Part shown: positions 1 to 12,505 of the stretch, one piece after another
How the letters are laid out: the number at the start of each line of letters is the position of its first letter
Numbering within the stretch: position 1 is the stretch's first letter
Source of the DNA: Chanos chanos
Lineage: Eukaryota > Chordata > Actinopteri > Gonorynchiformes > Chanidae
Assembly: GCF_902362185.1 (NCBI RefSeq)
Contig: NC_044501.1
Span: 12,343,291-12,407,290 of the forward strand
Direction of reading: 5' to 3'
DNA length: 64,000 nt
Notes under the pieces: model-generated
What the model was told of the DNA's origin: nothing
Database searches by the model: none
What the model saw: the letters and a program-made list of their open reading frames with translations, nothing else
Position numbers and translations under genes: made by a program

Positions 1-524
1 AAGAGTCCCACAGACATTGTGAAAACGCTGAAGGACAACCTGTCGATCCTGGTCAAACAGGACAAGAAGACAGAGAAGGTACAGAACAACCCTCTGACAT
101 TTCACTGCTATCTCCACAACAACTCTCCCAACATTGCTTTTAACAGCCACTTCCAACCTCTCTTTGCCAGGTGCGGTCGAACCCCGTCATAGCCCTTTTT
201 CTGACAGCGCAGATCACATGCTTTTAGGTTATCCTATATTGAATTTAGAGCATGAGACTGTCTGAAACCACTAGGTTTCCCTCCAGGAGTGCAGCTAAGG
301 ACTGCGCACGCTGAACAGAGAACCGTAATACAGTAGTAGATTGTAAGTAGCGTCTCTGGACGGTCCATTGGTGTGTCATGTCTCTAGGGTTTAGTGCTGA
401 GAACCTGAACTGACACAGTGGTGTGACTGTCACTCTCCTGCTTGGCGGGTCATTCATTTACACCAGCGTGTAAAGGCACAGAGAGACACACTCATACTGG
501 TGCTGCAAAAAAAAAAAAAAACAC

Positions 525-555
<31 letters not shown>

Positions 556-3500
556 CACAGCTACAGTAACACACAGTTAACTGCATAGAAGTGAGTGAGT
601 GAGTGTTTGTTTGTTTAATTCAACTTTAAATTGTGTTTTTATGGACTGAGTTTCTTAGAGGTGAGTCTCGTTTATTGGAGATACATGTTGTAAGTCTGTT
701 TTATGTGATTTAGTCCAATTTCACGGTCCTATTAAACTTGAGATATGAAAAAAATGTATGTAGTTTGATAAGTTCATTTTAGTTGCTCAGGAACTGTGGC
801 AAATACATGTAATAGTATTATCACAGTTGTATTGAAAGGTACAAACAGGTCTGTTTTGAGAATAGTAAATGGAACATTTTCTGTTGTTTCAAAATATGTA
901 AAAGGCAGTATGTAAACATGTTTTCTTTGCAGCGCTGTTTTTGATCAATTTTGGTGAAATATGTGTTGTGGTGGACTTTTTGAAAATGAAAGCAAGATGT
1001 TGTTTCAAGATTAACAAAACACAAAACTACAGCTTTCATGCAGACAACGCACTCTCCTTAAACAAAACCATCAAAGTAAAAACGCCTTTTGTTCAAAATC
1101 ATACACCCCCGCCCCCCCCCAAAAATCATATGATAAAGAATCCACCAATTTTTCTTTATTATAAGTGTTTTTATTGACTCGCAGGATTAAACAATATATC
1201 CGTTTTGTCTCTCAGGCATCAGAGGAGGTGTCAAAATGTCTGGTTGCCATGAAGGAGATCTTGTACGGGACCAACGATAAGGAGCCTCACACAGAGACAG
1301 TGGCCCAACTGGCCCAGGAACTGTACAACAGCGGCCTCCTCATCTCTCTGGTGGAGAATCTGCAGGTCATCGACTTTGAAGTGAGTATCTTATCTCTACC
1401 CATTGAAATTCCTTTACACACCTTAAAACACAGGCAAGGACCGATTTCTCCGATCGGTGCCGAGAGCTCGACAAAATGACAGCCTAAGGCTTGCTGCCCA
1501 GTGTAGTACACAGCTTTTGAAAATTGAATTGAAATTATGTTTGTCAGCTGAAATTAAAATATCCATGACAACAAAATATTGACTTGGACAAAGGGTCCAT
1601 TCTACAAGACTGTTACTGTGAGTGCTTAATTTAGTGTTTCAAAAGTGAAAAACTGTGGCAGCTAATGCAGCTATATTTAAGCATCGCACTGTGTTCCACA
1701 GCATCGTCATCAGATATCGCAATCTACACAAACTCTCAGGCATTTTTATGCAACCCGTTTAGTGTCGTGGAGACCTCTTCATGACACCAAGTTAAGATAA
1801 CTGCATTCCTCATAGACTTAGCTTTTGTCATGCTAGTTAGCACGTTGACATGACAGAGTAAATATAACACACAAAGACTGAGGCTTTTCCTGCTTGTTCA
1901 CAGGGAAAGAAAGATGTGTGTCAGATCTTTAACAACATCCTGAGGAGGCAGATTGGTACAAGGAGCCCCACCGTGGAGTACTTCTGCTCCCATCAAGAAG
2001 TTCTCTTTATCCTCCTCAAAGGGTGAGGGAGGTCTGGTCCATTTGCCAGCTTTCTGATTCATTCGGTGGTGACTGGTTTGGACCGGATTCATTTACGTGA
2101 ACTAAACATGAATAAATGTTGAACTTCATTTTAAATAGATCAGTTTAAAAAAAAAAATGGAAAAGTAACAGCCTAAAACAAGCATTTTGACAGGTTTGTT
2201 TTAGTATCTTAATTGCTGCGAACGAACTATCCCGTTGGCTAATATTAGCGCCGTGTAGCCGTGGCTTCGATAAATGACACAGGATGTTTGGTAGCTTTTG
2301 CAGTTTCCAGACTGACGTAAAGTTCTAAGGGTGTTACGACCGTTTTCGCTCCCCCTGACAGATATGAGACTCCTCAGGTGGCCCTGAACTGCGGCATCAT
2401 GTTGCGCGAGTGCATCCGACACGAGCCCCTTGCCAAAATAGTCCTTCATTCCCAGCACTTCCGGGACTTCTTCAATTATGTGGAGATGTCTACGTTCGAC
2501 ATCGCCTCTGACGCATTCGCCACCTTCAAGGTTGGTCTTTAGACGTATCCTTACAGCCGCTGTTTGTTGATCTTATCTTGAAAATGGAAATGCAGTCTGA
2601 CATTTCCGCTTGGCTCGAATCGAACGGGTAGAGGCTTGGATGCTAATACGAAATCCTCTTGCTTTTCCAGGACCTTCTTACAAGACACAAGGTTCTCGTC
2701 GCAGAATATTTAGAACAGAACTATGACGCGGTGAGTTGAACGTTCATAGAAACTTCTGGAACCGGTCAACTACAGGGAATATCAATGTAAAAAAAAACAA
2801 CAACTTGTCTTTACTGAGAAGCACAAGACAGAGTCAGAAAAGTAACACTGTACTCTCTATGACCATACAACCAAACATTCTCAGAGTGTGATGAACAGAG
2901 TACCATTGCAGCAGTTATTTGCTGTGTTTGGCTAAATAGTTTGTTTCTGGGTGTGGTGGGGTTACCACTGACGAGTTGCTATACACAGAGGACTCCTTAC
3001 CCAGCTCGCACTGCATGCCTTCCCAGAATGCCATTCACTGAATAGCCTCTCACTCATGAGGCCCTCAGGGGAATTCAGAGAGGGTATGATCCAAAAAAAA
3101 CTCATTTGTTTTGAGGGAAAGGTCTACATTGGTTAGGCATACCGGTAAAAAACATTTTAATTTTATTGGACAAAAAATGTTCGGAAATTTAAGTTAGACA
3201 GCACGCACTCTGTGGGTCTGTTTGTCATGACCGAAATATTTTCTTGAAGGTCTTCACAGACTTAGTTGATGTTCAACCTTTTAGATGCGTTGCCTAACAA
3301 CCAATTCTCTCAAATATTTGAGTTAAACATCTGACTTTATGTCTCAACAGATACTTAATTCCAAACATTCTCAAATTCCTGTTTCTTTGCGTCCACGCAG
3401 GTCTTCAGTGACTACGAGAAACTGCTGCACTCTGAGAACTACGTGACAAAGAGACAGTCGTTGAAGGTGCTTGTTCTGTGACATCTCATTACATGGTTAA

Positions 3501-4235
3501 GAAGGGAGCTGGTATTCGTCAACCTTTACTGGACCTGTCACTGAAATATTCTTCTCCTCTGTGTGTGTGTGTGTGTCTGTGTGTATATGTGTGTGTGTTT
3601 GGCAGCTGCTGGGCGAGCTGCTTCTGGACAGACACAACTTCAGCGTAATGACACGGTACATCAGCAAGCCTGAGAACCTGAAACTCATGATGAACCTGCT
3701 TAGAGACAAGAGCCCCAACATTCAGTTTGAGGCTTTCCACGTCTTTAAGGTAACGTCTAAAAAGAAAGTCTATAAAATATGCTCCTTTATGATGAGTCTA
3801 TGTCTGAGTAAAACTACTGACATGGCGTGTTCAAGTGGAACATTCAAACAGATCAACTTAACTTTACTCTTCGAAATGAGAAAATTCCTAACATGCATTT
3901 CTGGATAGAGAACTCATTGAGTTATGGCGTTTGTTGTTGTATTTAAGTGACAGAAATCCTAAAGTGCTAACAGTCCTCTTTTGTAGACTTCTGGGTGAGT
4001 GGTGTTTAGGATTGTGTGGCATCTCCAGCATTGTTTATTTGGTTTGCTTCTGCAGGTGTTTGTGGCCAATCCAAATAAGACCCAACCAATAGTAGACATC
4101 CTCCTTAAGAACCAGACCAAACTCATCGACTTCCTTAGCAACTTCCAGAAGGACCGCACAGACGACGAGCAGTTTAACGACGAGAAGACGTACCTAATCA
4201 AACAGATACGGGACCTGAAGAAGCCAGCCTCTTAA
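1..4235 (+). CDS. CAB39L: Calcium-binding protein 39-like (MO25-beta), 5' partial
   Basis: Scaffold protein of the MO25 family, which binds the STRAD pseudokinase and stabilises active LKB1 in the cytoplasm. Exons read: 1-78, 1216-1380, 1904-2022, 2362-2530, 2671-2730, 3401-3466, 3606-3749, 4056-4235 (stop TAA 4233-4235). All junctions are GT-AG and in phase, giving 326 codons before the stop. The family is about 337-341 aa, so only some 10-13 N-terminal residues lie outside the window. Diagnostic stretches include [55 protein letters not shown] and [41 protein letters not shown] and the ending [10 protein letters not shown] agree with CAB39L rather than CAB39. It lies tail-to-tail with CDADC1, as in human. 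A (TG)n tract occupies the intron just before the 3606 acceptor. Confidence 0.96.
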
Positions 4236-4283
4236 AAATACCCCAAATAGATACCAATCACACATCCTCTTCTTTTTACTGAG

Positions 4284-4314
<31 letters not shown>

Positions 4315-7300
4315 AATATATTAACAATAATAATTCTATTTAAAATCTTGAAAACATTTGTCTTTTCATAGTTATGAAGCTTGCAACGGATAGTTCTTGA
4401 TCACAGATGTTCTCAGTTGCTTCTTTCTTTCTTTCTTTCTTGCTTTCTTTCCAATATTTGTTGTTCTCATCTTTTAGTTTTGTGCCACAATAGGACGTTT
4501 GAAAAGCCACCAGTTTTTTTGTTTTCCTGGGAAGAACCAAAGGTTAAACTAAACTCTAGTGAAATGGCTGTTTGATGGTCCTTGAGGTAACCACACGCAT
4601 ATTTCATATTTGCCACATCTGAATGAGATCAGGTTTTTTGTTTTTTTTTTCACAATTCCTTCACAATTCCACACTCCGTAACAGTTTTAGCAGCTTCAGA
4701 TGGAGTGCATTAGTGGAAGAGCTGCTAATGTATATTCTGGAGAGAGAATACAGGTTTGTTGAATGGTAGGAAGGGAGGTTAGTTTCCCCAAGTATTTATA
4801 AAGCCTTTTGACTTTTGTCAGTAGAGAAATTTCTACTGTAGTTAGACTAAATCTTACATTCCTTTTCCTTTTGTCTCTATTCCAGGTTTCCTATCTGTTA
4901 CTTGCTGCTCCTGTGAAAAATGTCAAAGCTTTGAAGCTTCTCCCAACGATTTATATTAAACACTAAAAAAAAAATACCCCTCAATTGTAAAAATCTATTT
5001 TTAAATTTCTGAAATGATTTCAAGGAATCAAAACGATCAGTATTTAGATGATTAAATTTTCTAATCTGAAATTGAGGGGCTGTACAGTAAATCTTTTTGG
5101 GGTTTCGAGTAATGAGTTTAATTACACATCTTTGTGTTGATAACAGCTCTTTCTCCGTTTTTTTTTGTTGTTTTTTTTTTGTATTAAACAGGGCTGTGTT
5201 ATTATTTGTTTCATGTGTTTATAGAAAAAGCTGGTTTTATTCATTAAGTGGATACCATTTAGAATATTCTAGAAAGAAATCCACTTTGGCACTTATAGAA
5301 GATTCTCCTCCTGTGGCAGCATGGGGAGACCTGGGAGACTCCTTTTAACGGCAGGTGTAACTATTCTGTACTATAGTATTTGTGCAGTACTATAGTATAT
5401 ATTTGTACTATAGCCATGTACTGAGCTTTTGATCATGACTTTGTTACAGCTGAGGTATAGATTAGAAAAGGTAGATTAGACACATTAACAGCTGAGGACA
5501 CGAACATACAAAAACAGGTGCCTTTTGTTCTAGCGGTTTTTCTTTTGTTTTTATTTTTATTTTTAATCTTTCTGGTCTTTTTTTGTATTTTAAAGATCTT
5601 TCTAGGGGGAGCTTAATTTTTCTTTTTTTTTTTTTTTTAAATATGGTCTTAATGAACATATTTGTTGTGATTAAGCAATGAACCTCTTAAACTCGCTATA
5701 TTTGAGTTATGCTGTTGAAGAAATACTTAATTCCCTTTCTGTTGCTGCAGCTCTTTGATTGAGATTGAGTTGTACGATTGTCTTTAAAATGAACCAGTAG
5801 AGTAGAGTTGGATGAGGTAGAGGAATTATGCTGAAGTGGTCAAAGATGCATTATAATCATAACTTTGCCAATATGTGAAGAAGAATAACATTTTATTATA
5901 CACTGAGCGTTAACTTTTTTTTGTTCCATTCAGTATGGTTTTGTGTGAAATCTGGATTTTGATCAAGCCAATATATAATGGAAGTGGTTGGGGGGGGGGG
6001 GGGGGGGAGGCTCAGACAGGAGTATAAAGTGAAGCGGATTCTATGAGAATCCGCATCTATACATCAATCACCGAAACTGTTGCCAAATCTGAATTCTCAT
6101 TACTGAAAAAAAGAACAAAATTGATTTTTGTTTTGGATTATAAGAAATGGAGATTAAGCATTTCCTACCTTGCTCTTTTGTTGAAGTTATTCATTGATAT
6201 TTCACATATCTTACAGGTTTTTTTGTTTGTTTGTTTGTTTGTTTTTTAATTGCACGGTGTAGTATGAATGATTAACAATAACATAACCCTGAAACAGAGT
6301 TGGTTGTCAAATATTAAATCTAAACTCATGCATCTGAGCCAAAATGACATACATATGAAACTGTTTTCATCTTTTACCGAATAAGCATATTTGAGGTAAA
6401 AAAAATAAAATAAATAAAAACCAAAACAAAACAAAAGAAATGCCTCAAACCAATTTGCTCAGATATTTTCCATGTCTACTGTGGAATTTGATTTTAAAGA
6501 CCACACATGGCATTTTTCTCACTTAAAAGCTAGTGTACCACATCACCAATAAAACGAATTAAAGCATTAACAGGAATTTCTCCTTTATCTGACTCCTTCA
6601 TCTGTCTGCATGGATTTATGAGGTGAATGATTGGACCTGTGGTAAACTTTACTGACACAATTCCTTCAGACACAAACACAGCAAACGCAACAGCGTTAAT
6701 CTTACAATAATACAACTACAACATTTTTTTTTATGGTGCCGTTTATTTTAAAATATACAGCTAACATTTCAAACAGGACACAATGCAGCATCTTAAAGTT
6801 AAAACTAATAACCAAATATAATTTTAAAATCTAAGAGTATATAAAACTTGTTTAACATTTACATTTGAACATGAAACAGTGTTAAACTTTTGTCAGTCAT
6901 ATCCAGAGTGCATAAGCACAGCGAAATATGCTGAAACAAAACTTTTTTCCCTCCATTTTTTAAAATTTGAAATGATATTTCCAGTATCGTATCTGTGCAC
7001 ATGATATAGTGGCACTCGGTTTCTCTCTTCTTAGGATCGCAGCCTTTTGGTGTTGTGCAATTCGGATTCTTCAGACCTTCTGTGTTTCACTCCCCCATCT
7101 GCAATGGTCAGGAACAGAGTACAGAACAGTCATTTCCAACATTAAATGTAAAGTTAAAACCTATTTTCCCTTTTTTTTTAAACCTCGTTTATTTCCTTTT
7201 GTCAAGTGCAATCATATAATACAATCAGAGTTACAACACAAGACATGAATGTCTTAGGGAGCAGTCCATGGATTTCAGGCATCCTCTCAATGTCCATACA

Positions 7301-7459
7301 TAGTTCACCATTCTCCAAAAACAGGAATAAATAGTGACATTCGTCCACGAGCACAGCAAAAATGAATAAATATACGTTATAAAAGAAAAAAAAACATGTA
7401 GCGTTCACATTTAAATGAGGAGAAAAGAAATCCATAGGAATTGTTTCACTATCTCTTAG
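4236..7459. other. CAB39L 3' UTR and intergenic DNA
   Basis: AT-rich sequence with no coding exon that I can support. It contains (AC)n at 4288-4314, (CTTT)n at about 4423-4452 and an 18-G run at 5990-6007. Candidate CAB39L poly(A) signals (AATAAA) occur in the cluster at about 6404-6418 and at 6549. The nearer 4950-5190 region has only ATTAAA-type variants. Where the transcript really ends cannot be decided from sequence. Confidence 0.6.
5990..6007 (+). repeat. poly-G run, 18 G
   Basis: Uninterrupted guanine homopolymer followed by AGGCTCAG. Similar runs occur at 22832-22851, 40707-40725 and 42295-42313, so such tracts are a general property of this genome. Confidence 0.9.
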
Positions 7460-10400
7460 ATCACATCAGTAGAAGAAATACGAAATAACTGGGGACCATT
7501 TAGTCAAGAATACGTCTGTTTTTAATCGTAACCTTGCGGTTATATTTTCCATGTAGTAAATATCCTTAACCTTCTCCCTCCACTGTGTTACCATGGAGGG
7601 CTGTGGCCTCAGGCAGGAGACTGTAATTAACTTCTTAGCAATTAGAAAAAGGACTCTCAGTAGTAATGTCTGACTTTGTTGTCTTTGACATCTTCTGGTA
7701 ATATTCCTAATAAAAAGTAAGATGGTTCTAAGGGCAGTTCTATATTTAAATGTTTTTCATTTCATTTTGTATGTTTTGCCAATATTCTGATCATTTTGGA
7801 CAGTCCCAAAATATGAGTGTGTTGTCCCCTACCAGGCCACAGCCCCTCCAGCACTAATCCAAGGAGCCACCAGATTTTGATGTGAAAAACCTCATCTTAA
7901 CTGTCCGTTCGAGTTCCTTCCACATGGAGCTATTTGTTATTTTATGTCCCTCTCTGCATGATAACTCCTGGTTTTAATCTGAAATTACAGTGTTCATCTC
8001 CAATTCCCATTTTTCCTTGATGTCCAAACTGTTATCCATTAGTTCCTCTTCTAATATCTCATATATATGTTATATAATCTTCTTTTTAAGTGTCCCTTTG
8101 ATTGTTAAAAAATGTTCTTTATGAGACGGTGAATTACATAGTTTGTCCCATTCTTTGTGTTTCTGTTAGTAATGTCTCAGCTGTAGGTATCTTAAAAAAA
8201 ATCCTGGGCTGTAAGGTTGTGTTTATGCTGAAGCTGTTTAAAGGACGTCGGGTTTCCTCCTTCAAATAACTGACCCAACATGATTAAACCTTTTTCTTCC
8301 CGGTGTTTTGAACCCTGCTTCTAATTTGGGTGGAAGAAAGTCAAAAAACTTCTTTCTCACATTTGACTATACTTTTACAGTGGCTTTTACCTACTGACTG
8401 AAAACTTTATCTACTCTCCAGGTATCTTGATCCATAAATGGGACTGTGTCTAAGGGCACATTTGGGCAATCACTCTGTTCCTGATCTGTAAGGGTAGAGA
8501 TTGGAAGATAAAGAGCAGCCTTGGCAATATGTTCATTCACATTGTTTCCACTCGCCCTATTAGGGATAAGGGGAGGACTTCCCATCTTGTGAGGTCAGTT
8601 TTTATTTCAGCCATCAGTTTCCCATAGTTGGCCTCGAACAACTGTGATGTGTCAGAAGTTATAATGATTCCTAGGTATCTGAACCTAGTTAGACCAGTGG
8701 AGTTTGAATCCTCCTGCTAGTTGTGCAGGCCAGTGCCCCGCCAACATCATTGCCTCAGACTATGATTGGTTAATTTTATAACCTGAAAGTTCTCTGTATT
8801 CTTTTAAATTTCTAATCAATGCCAGAAAAGAGGAAACTGGGTCACTGATATACAGTACATCAATACGTCGTCTGCATAGAGGAGTCTGCATAGAGATTTT
8901 GTGTTCCGTTTGACCTTCATCTTTTATACCCTTAATACTATGATTTTGTCTTATTAATGCTGCTGGAGGTTCAATATTTATAGCAAAGAGCAAGGGACTG
9001 AGACAATCTCCCTGTCGGACCGCCCTCTCAAGGTAAAAAAAAATCCAAACAGCATCCGTTCACTCTAACACGTGACTTTTTGATTTGTATATATAACCCT
9101 TACCCAGTCCACAAAAATCGGGTGGAATCCCATAGCAGCCGGTCTTCTACACAAAAATTGTCAGTTCATGGTATCGGATGCTTTCTGTGCATCAAAACTG
9201 ATTAGCATAGAGTTTTGCATATTTTTCTTGACACAGGTTATAACATTTTGCGTTCTCCTTATATTATTAGTTCCTTGTCTGCTGGGGGTAAAGCCTGTCT
9301 GATCCGGATTCATCAATTTTGCTATCATTTTTTGCATTCTCTTTGCCTGAATATTGTTCAGTAATGTTTGGTCGTAACATAGCAGACTAATGGGTCTACA
9401 CCCCTCACAGAATGTTGGGTCTTTACCGTATTTATGGATCACTGATATAACGGCCTCTGACCATGTAATTGGCGGGTCACCTTTGGCGAGGGCATAACTA
9501 AAAACTTTAGTTAATATTGGTATTAAATAATCTATGAAGCATTTATAAAACTCTCCAGGGAGACCGTCCACCCGTGGAGATTTGTTGTTTTTTCGTTTTG
9601 TCATGGCTTCCTGTATTTCAGCTTCTGTAACATCTGATGTCATTTGCAATGCTTTATCCTCTGACAGTGAGGGTAAATGTAGACTGGCAACAAAAGCCTC
9701 AGATTTGTCATGTGTTGTTTTTGATTTAGGTTCTTTGGACAGATTTTGATAGAACGGCGCAAAGGCATCTGCTATTTCCTTTGGATGAGATACTATTGTT
9801 TTGGTATGGGACGGACAATCTTAGGAACCGCACGACTAGCCTGGGCTTTGCGGAGCTGAAAAGCTAACAAGTGACTGGCTCTGTACCTCATCTCATAGTA
9901 TCTCTGTTTGGAAAATCTTAAGGCTCCTTCCGCTTTATATGTGAAGAGCTTATCCGAGGCCTTACTAATTTCTTTTAGTTCTAGCAGATGTTATGTGCTC
10001 CTGTAGTTTCATGTTCTATTTGCTTTATTTTATTTTCTAGCTTCATCTGTTCTTCCAGTCGTATTTTCTTTAGTCTTGATGCAATCTGGATCATTTTCCC
10101 CCTTATGACTGTTTTAGATCCCTCCCACAGGATTGATGGTCTTACCTCTCCATTATCATTTGTCTCAAAGTATTCTTTTAAGTTTTGTTTTAAATCTTGC
10201 ACCACTACTCTGTTGGTCAGTAGCAAGATATTTAGTCTCCAGTATTAGAAGAAATTTTATTTACCTAAATCTGTATTTAACATAACAGGAGCATGGTCAC
10301 TCAGCGTTATTGGTTCCATATGGCAATCTATTACTTAACACATATACTGTTGGGAGAGACAGAAGAAGTCAATCCTGGAATAACTATTATGAACATTGGA

Positions 10401-10975
10401 GAAAACAATGAAGTCTTCCCCTTTAGGGTTTTCAGATCTCAATGGGTCAACAAGTCCTACTTCTGAAATCATATCATTAAGTTTTTGTTTTTTTTTTTAG
10501 TTTGGGGTCCTCCCTCTGGTGGTGTTCTATCTAATCTTCCATCTTGTACAGCACTAAAGTCTCCCCCGACTACTATCATGCCCTTGGCATTATCAGCAAT
10601 GATATTTCCAATTTCCTTGAAGAAATTCTGACTATATTCATTTGGGGCATACAAGTTCAAGATAGACACCTCCTCCTCTCCTATTGTGCCTACTACCATG
10701 ACAAACCTCCCAAATTTATCCTGAATGACTAGGCCAGTGTCCTGTTAAATAAGATTGCTAACCCCCCCCCCCTTTGTTTTTTTTTTAACCAGATGAAGCA
10801 CTATATACTTGGTTACCCATTCCCTTCTTAATCTTTTATGTTCTCCTTTTGATAGGTGACTTTCCTGTAATAAAGCAACTGAACATTGCAGTTTCTTTAG
10901 CTGAATATTTTTTTCTTTCAATAGGATGATTCAATCCATGGACATTATAGGTGGCTATGATCAAATTGTTCATGT
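7460..10975 (-). mobile_element. Tx1/L1-like LINE, degraded ORF2
   Basis: Non-LTR retrotransposon on the minus strand retaining nearly the whole length of an ORF2. Order along the minus strand: an apurinic-endonuclease start near 10973 (MNNLIIATYNVHGLNHP, the usual L1/Tx1 opening), the endonuclease core at 10469-10699 (LNLYAPN, VVGGDF), a coiled linker at 9981-10226, reverse transcriptase at 9161-9649 (NNKSPRVDGLPGEFYK, RPISLL, QTGFTPSRQGTNN and the motif-A-like FDAQKASD), a later RT piece at 8760-8993 (AALIRQN, the position of the YADD box scrambled to MQTPLCRRR), a C-terminal CWRG..W.C region near 7800-7860, and a tail resembling L1 (LLGILPEDVKDN, EKVKDIYYMEN) to about 7460. Several stops and frameshifts separate the pieces, so the copy is dead. 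No ORF1 or flanking target duplication was recognised. Subfamily assignment is from memory. Confidence 0.85.
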
Positions 10976-11369
10976 ATGTATGGTAAACGTGTTAATACTG
11001 TCCTTCAATCTTGTTCTCAACCCAAACCTCAATTTCAACGCAATGCACCTGTAAAGTATCTGAGACACAATATATAATTGCATATCTGTTAGAATCAAAG
11101 AATTAAGCATCAAATGGGATGGAAAAAAAGAACTTATACAAAGAGGAAATGAGAGGTGACTTCCAAACACCCAACTGATTGAACGAACATCCTACTAACC
11201 AGTTTCTATAAAAGACAGCGAGTTGTGACAATAATCTCTCCAGGGAGACAAACACAGTGCTAAGGCAACTATCTGACAGCAAAGATTAGAGTTGTTTGAT
11301 TAGAGGTGTTGCTGTGATTAGAGTTGCTTGTATGCTACAGTGAAATAAGATAAAATTAAGTTAAGTTGG

Positions 11370-11633
11370 TCATAGGGCGAAAGGCAGGGAGACACCCTGG
11401 ACAGGTCGCCAGTCCATTGCAGGGCAGACACACACAATCAAACCTAAGGGCAATTTAGTGTTTCCAATTCACCTAACCTGCATGTCTTTGGACTGTGGGA
11501 GGAAACCCAAGCAGACACGGGGAGAACATGCAAACACCACACAGAAAGGACCCTGGCCGCCCAGCCAGGAATCAAACCCAAGACCTTCTCGCTGTGAGGC
11601 GACAGCGCTACCCACTGCACCACCGTGCCACCT
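11370..11633 (-). mobile_element. tRNA-derived SINE with L2-like tail
   Basis: On the minus strand it begins GGTGGCACGGTGGTGCAGTG, with an A-box-like tRNA segment (GTGGGTAGCGCTGTCGCC) and a B-box-like GGTTTGATTCC at about 11569-11580. The body carries the fish SINE phrases TTTGCATGTTCTCCCCG and AAAGACATGCAGGTTAGG. The tail GGCGACCTGTCCAGGGTGT resembles the L2/CR1 3' end that such SINEs borrow for retroposition. The family name is not claimed. Confidence 0.8.
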
Positions 11634-11829
11634 GAAATGAACTCCTTTACAATAAAAACACAGCAAGGAAACATAAGCCTGGTTTATAACCACTGCTATG
11701 TAACAGTTTCTTGTCAGTCTACTTACATCTCAAAGTTGTTCGCTATTCATTTTTCACTTTGAACGAAAATCTACAAGTCCGCGTTCGTCATCATCGATAG
11801 GCCTGCTCTATTTGATGGCGATGCCGTGA

Positions 11830-11941
11830 CCAAGGGATTGCGCAAAAGTATCAGTTCAGGCTCCGTTTAGTCACTGGCACCGTTTTACAAGTATCGTTTT
11901 AGCACCAGTATCGGAAAAAACTCAAACAATACCCAACCCTA
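11830..11941 (-). mobile_element. hAT-like DNA transposon end (fragment)
   Basis: Read on the minus strand the segment starts TAGGGTTGGGTATTGTTTGA and continues with degenerate 'GATACTGGTGC / AAACGATACTT / AACGGTGCCAG' phrases. These resemble a terminal region of nonautonomous hAT-type elements common in fish. Only one end is visible, with no matching opposite end or target duplication. The assignment rests on remembered consensus style. Confidence 0.4.
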
Positions 11942-12200
11942 TATCGTGTCTGGAGAGACCTCATGTGTTCTGTAAACACTGCTGCCATGTTCTCTTCAGC
12001 GGCTGTTTTGCCTGTGTGTGAAGACGTGTCTGTTTGGTCTCATTTATCTTCTTTTTTTGGTCACTTTGCCTTTCTTGTCTACATCTTTTTTTTTTTAGAG
12101 TGGACATCGCAGTTTTCATTTTAAATCATTTGTATTAGTTATTTAGAATTAAAACATGATTTGGCTAGTTATTTGAGGGTTTCTTCCTGCAGTAGGAGAG

Positions 12201-12455
12201 TTAAGTTGCCACTCCTATCACTGGAAGTCCCCACTCTTTTCCTTTTAGAAAGAAGTAGTTCTTACTTGTTCTGAGTCCTCCTTTTTCAGAGCCGATAACT
12301 GTTTTTTTCTGCCACTGGAAAAAAATTATAGATTGAAGCCCCTTGTTAGCAAAACATACACAAGCAATATACCAGTAATCTGCACTAAATCAGAAGTGAG
12401 CACTTTTACACATACGGTGGGTAAAAAGGTGTCTTGTACTAGACTACAGGAAAAA

Positions 12456-12505
<50 letters not shown>

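Larger units (their letters stand above)
10976..12200. other. intergenic DNA between LINE and CDADC1
   Basis: Non-coding stretch holding the SINE and the hAT-like fragment listed separately. It also contains the 3' UTR of minus-strand CDADC1, whose poly(A) site I could not place confidently. 10976-11340 may be 5' or inter-ORF sequence of the adjacent LINE. Confidence 0.5.

Noticed and set aside
11560-11633. Possible tRNA gene (A-box and B-box-like sequence)
   Set aside because: The boxes belong to the head of a SINE: the cloverleaf is incomplete and the sequence continues into a SINE body and L2-like tail.
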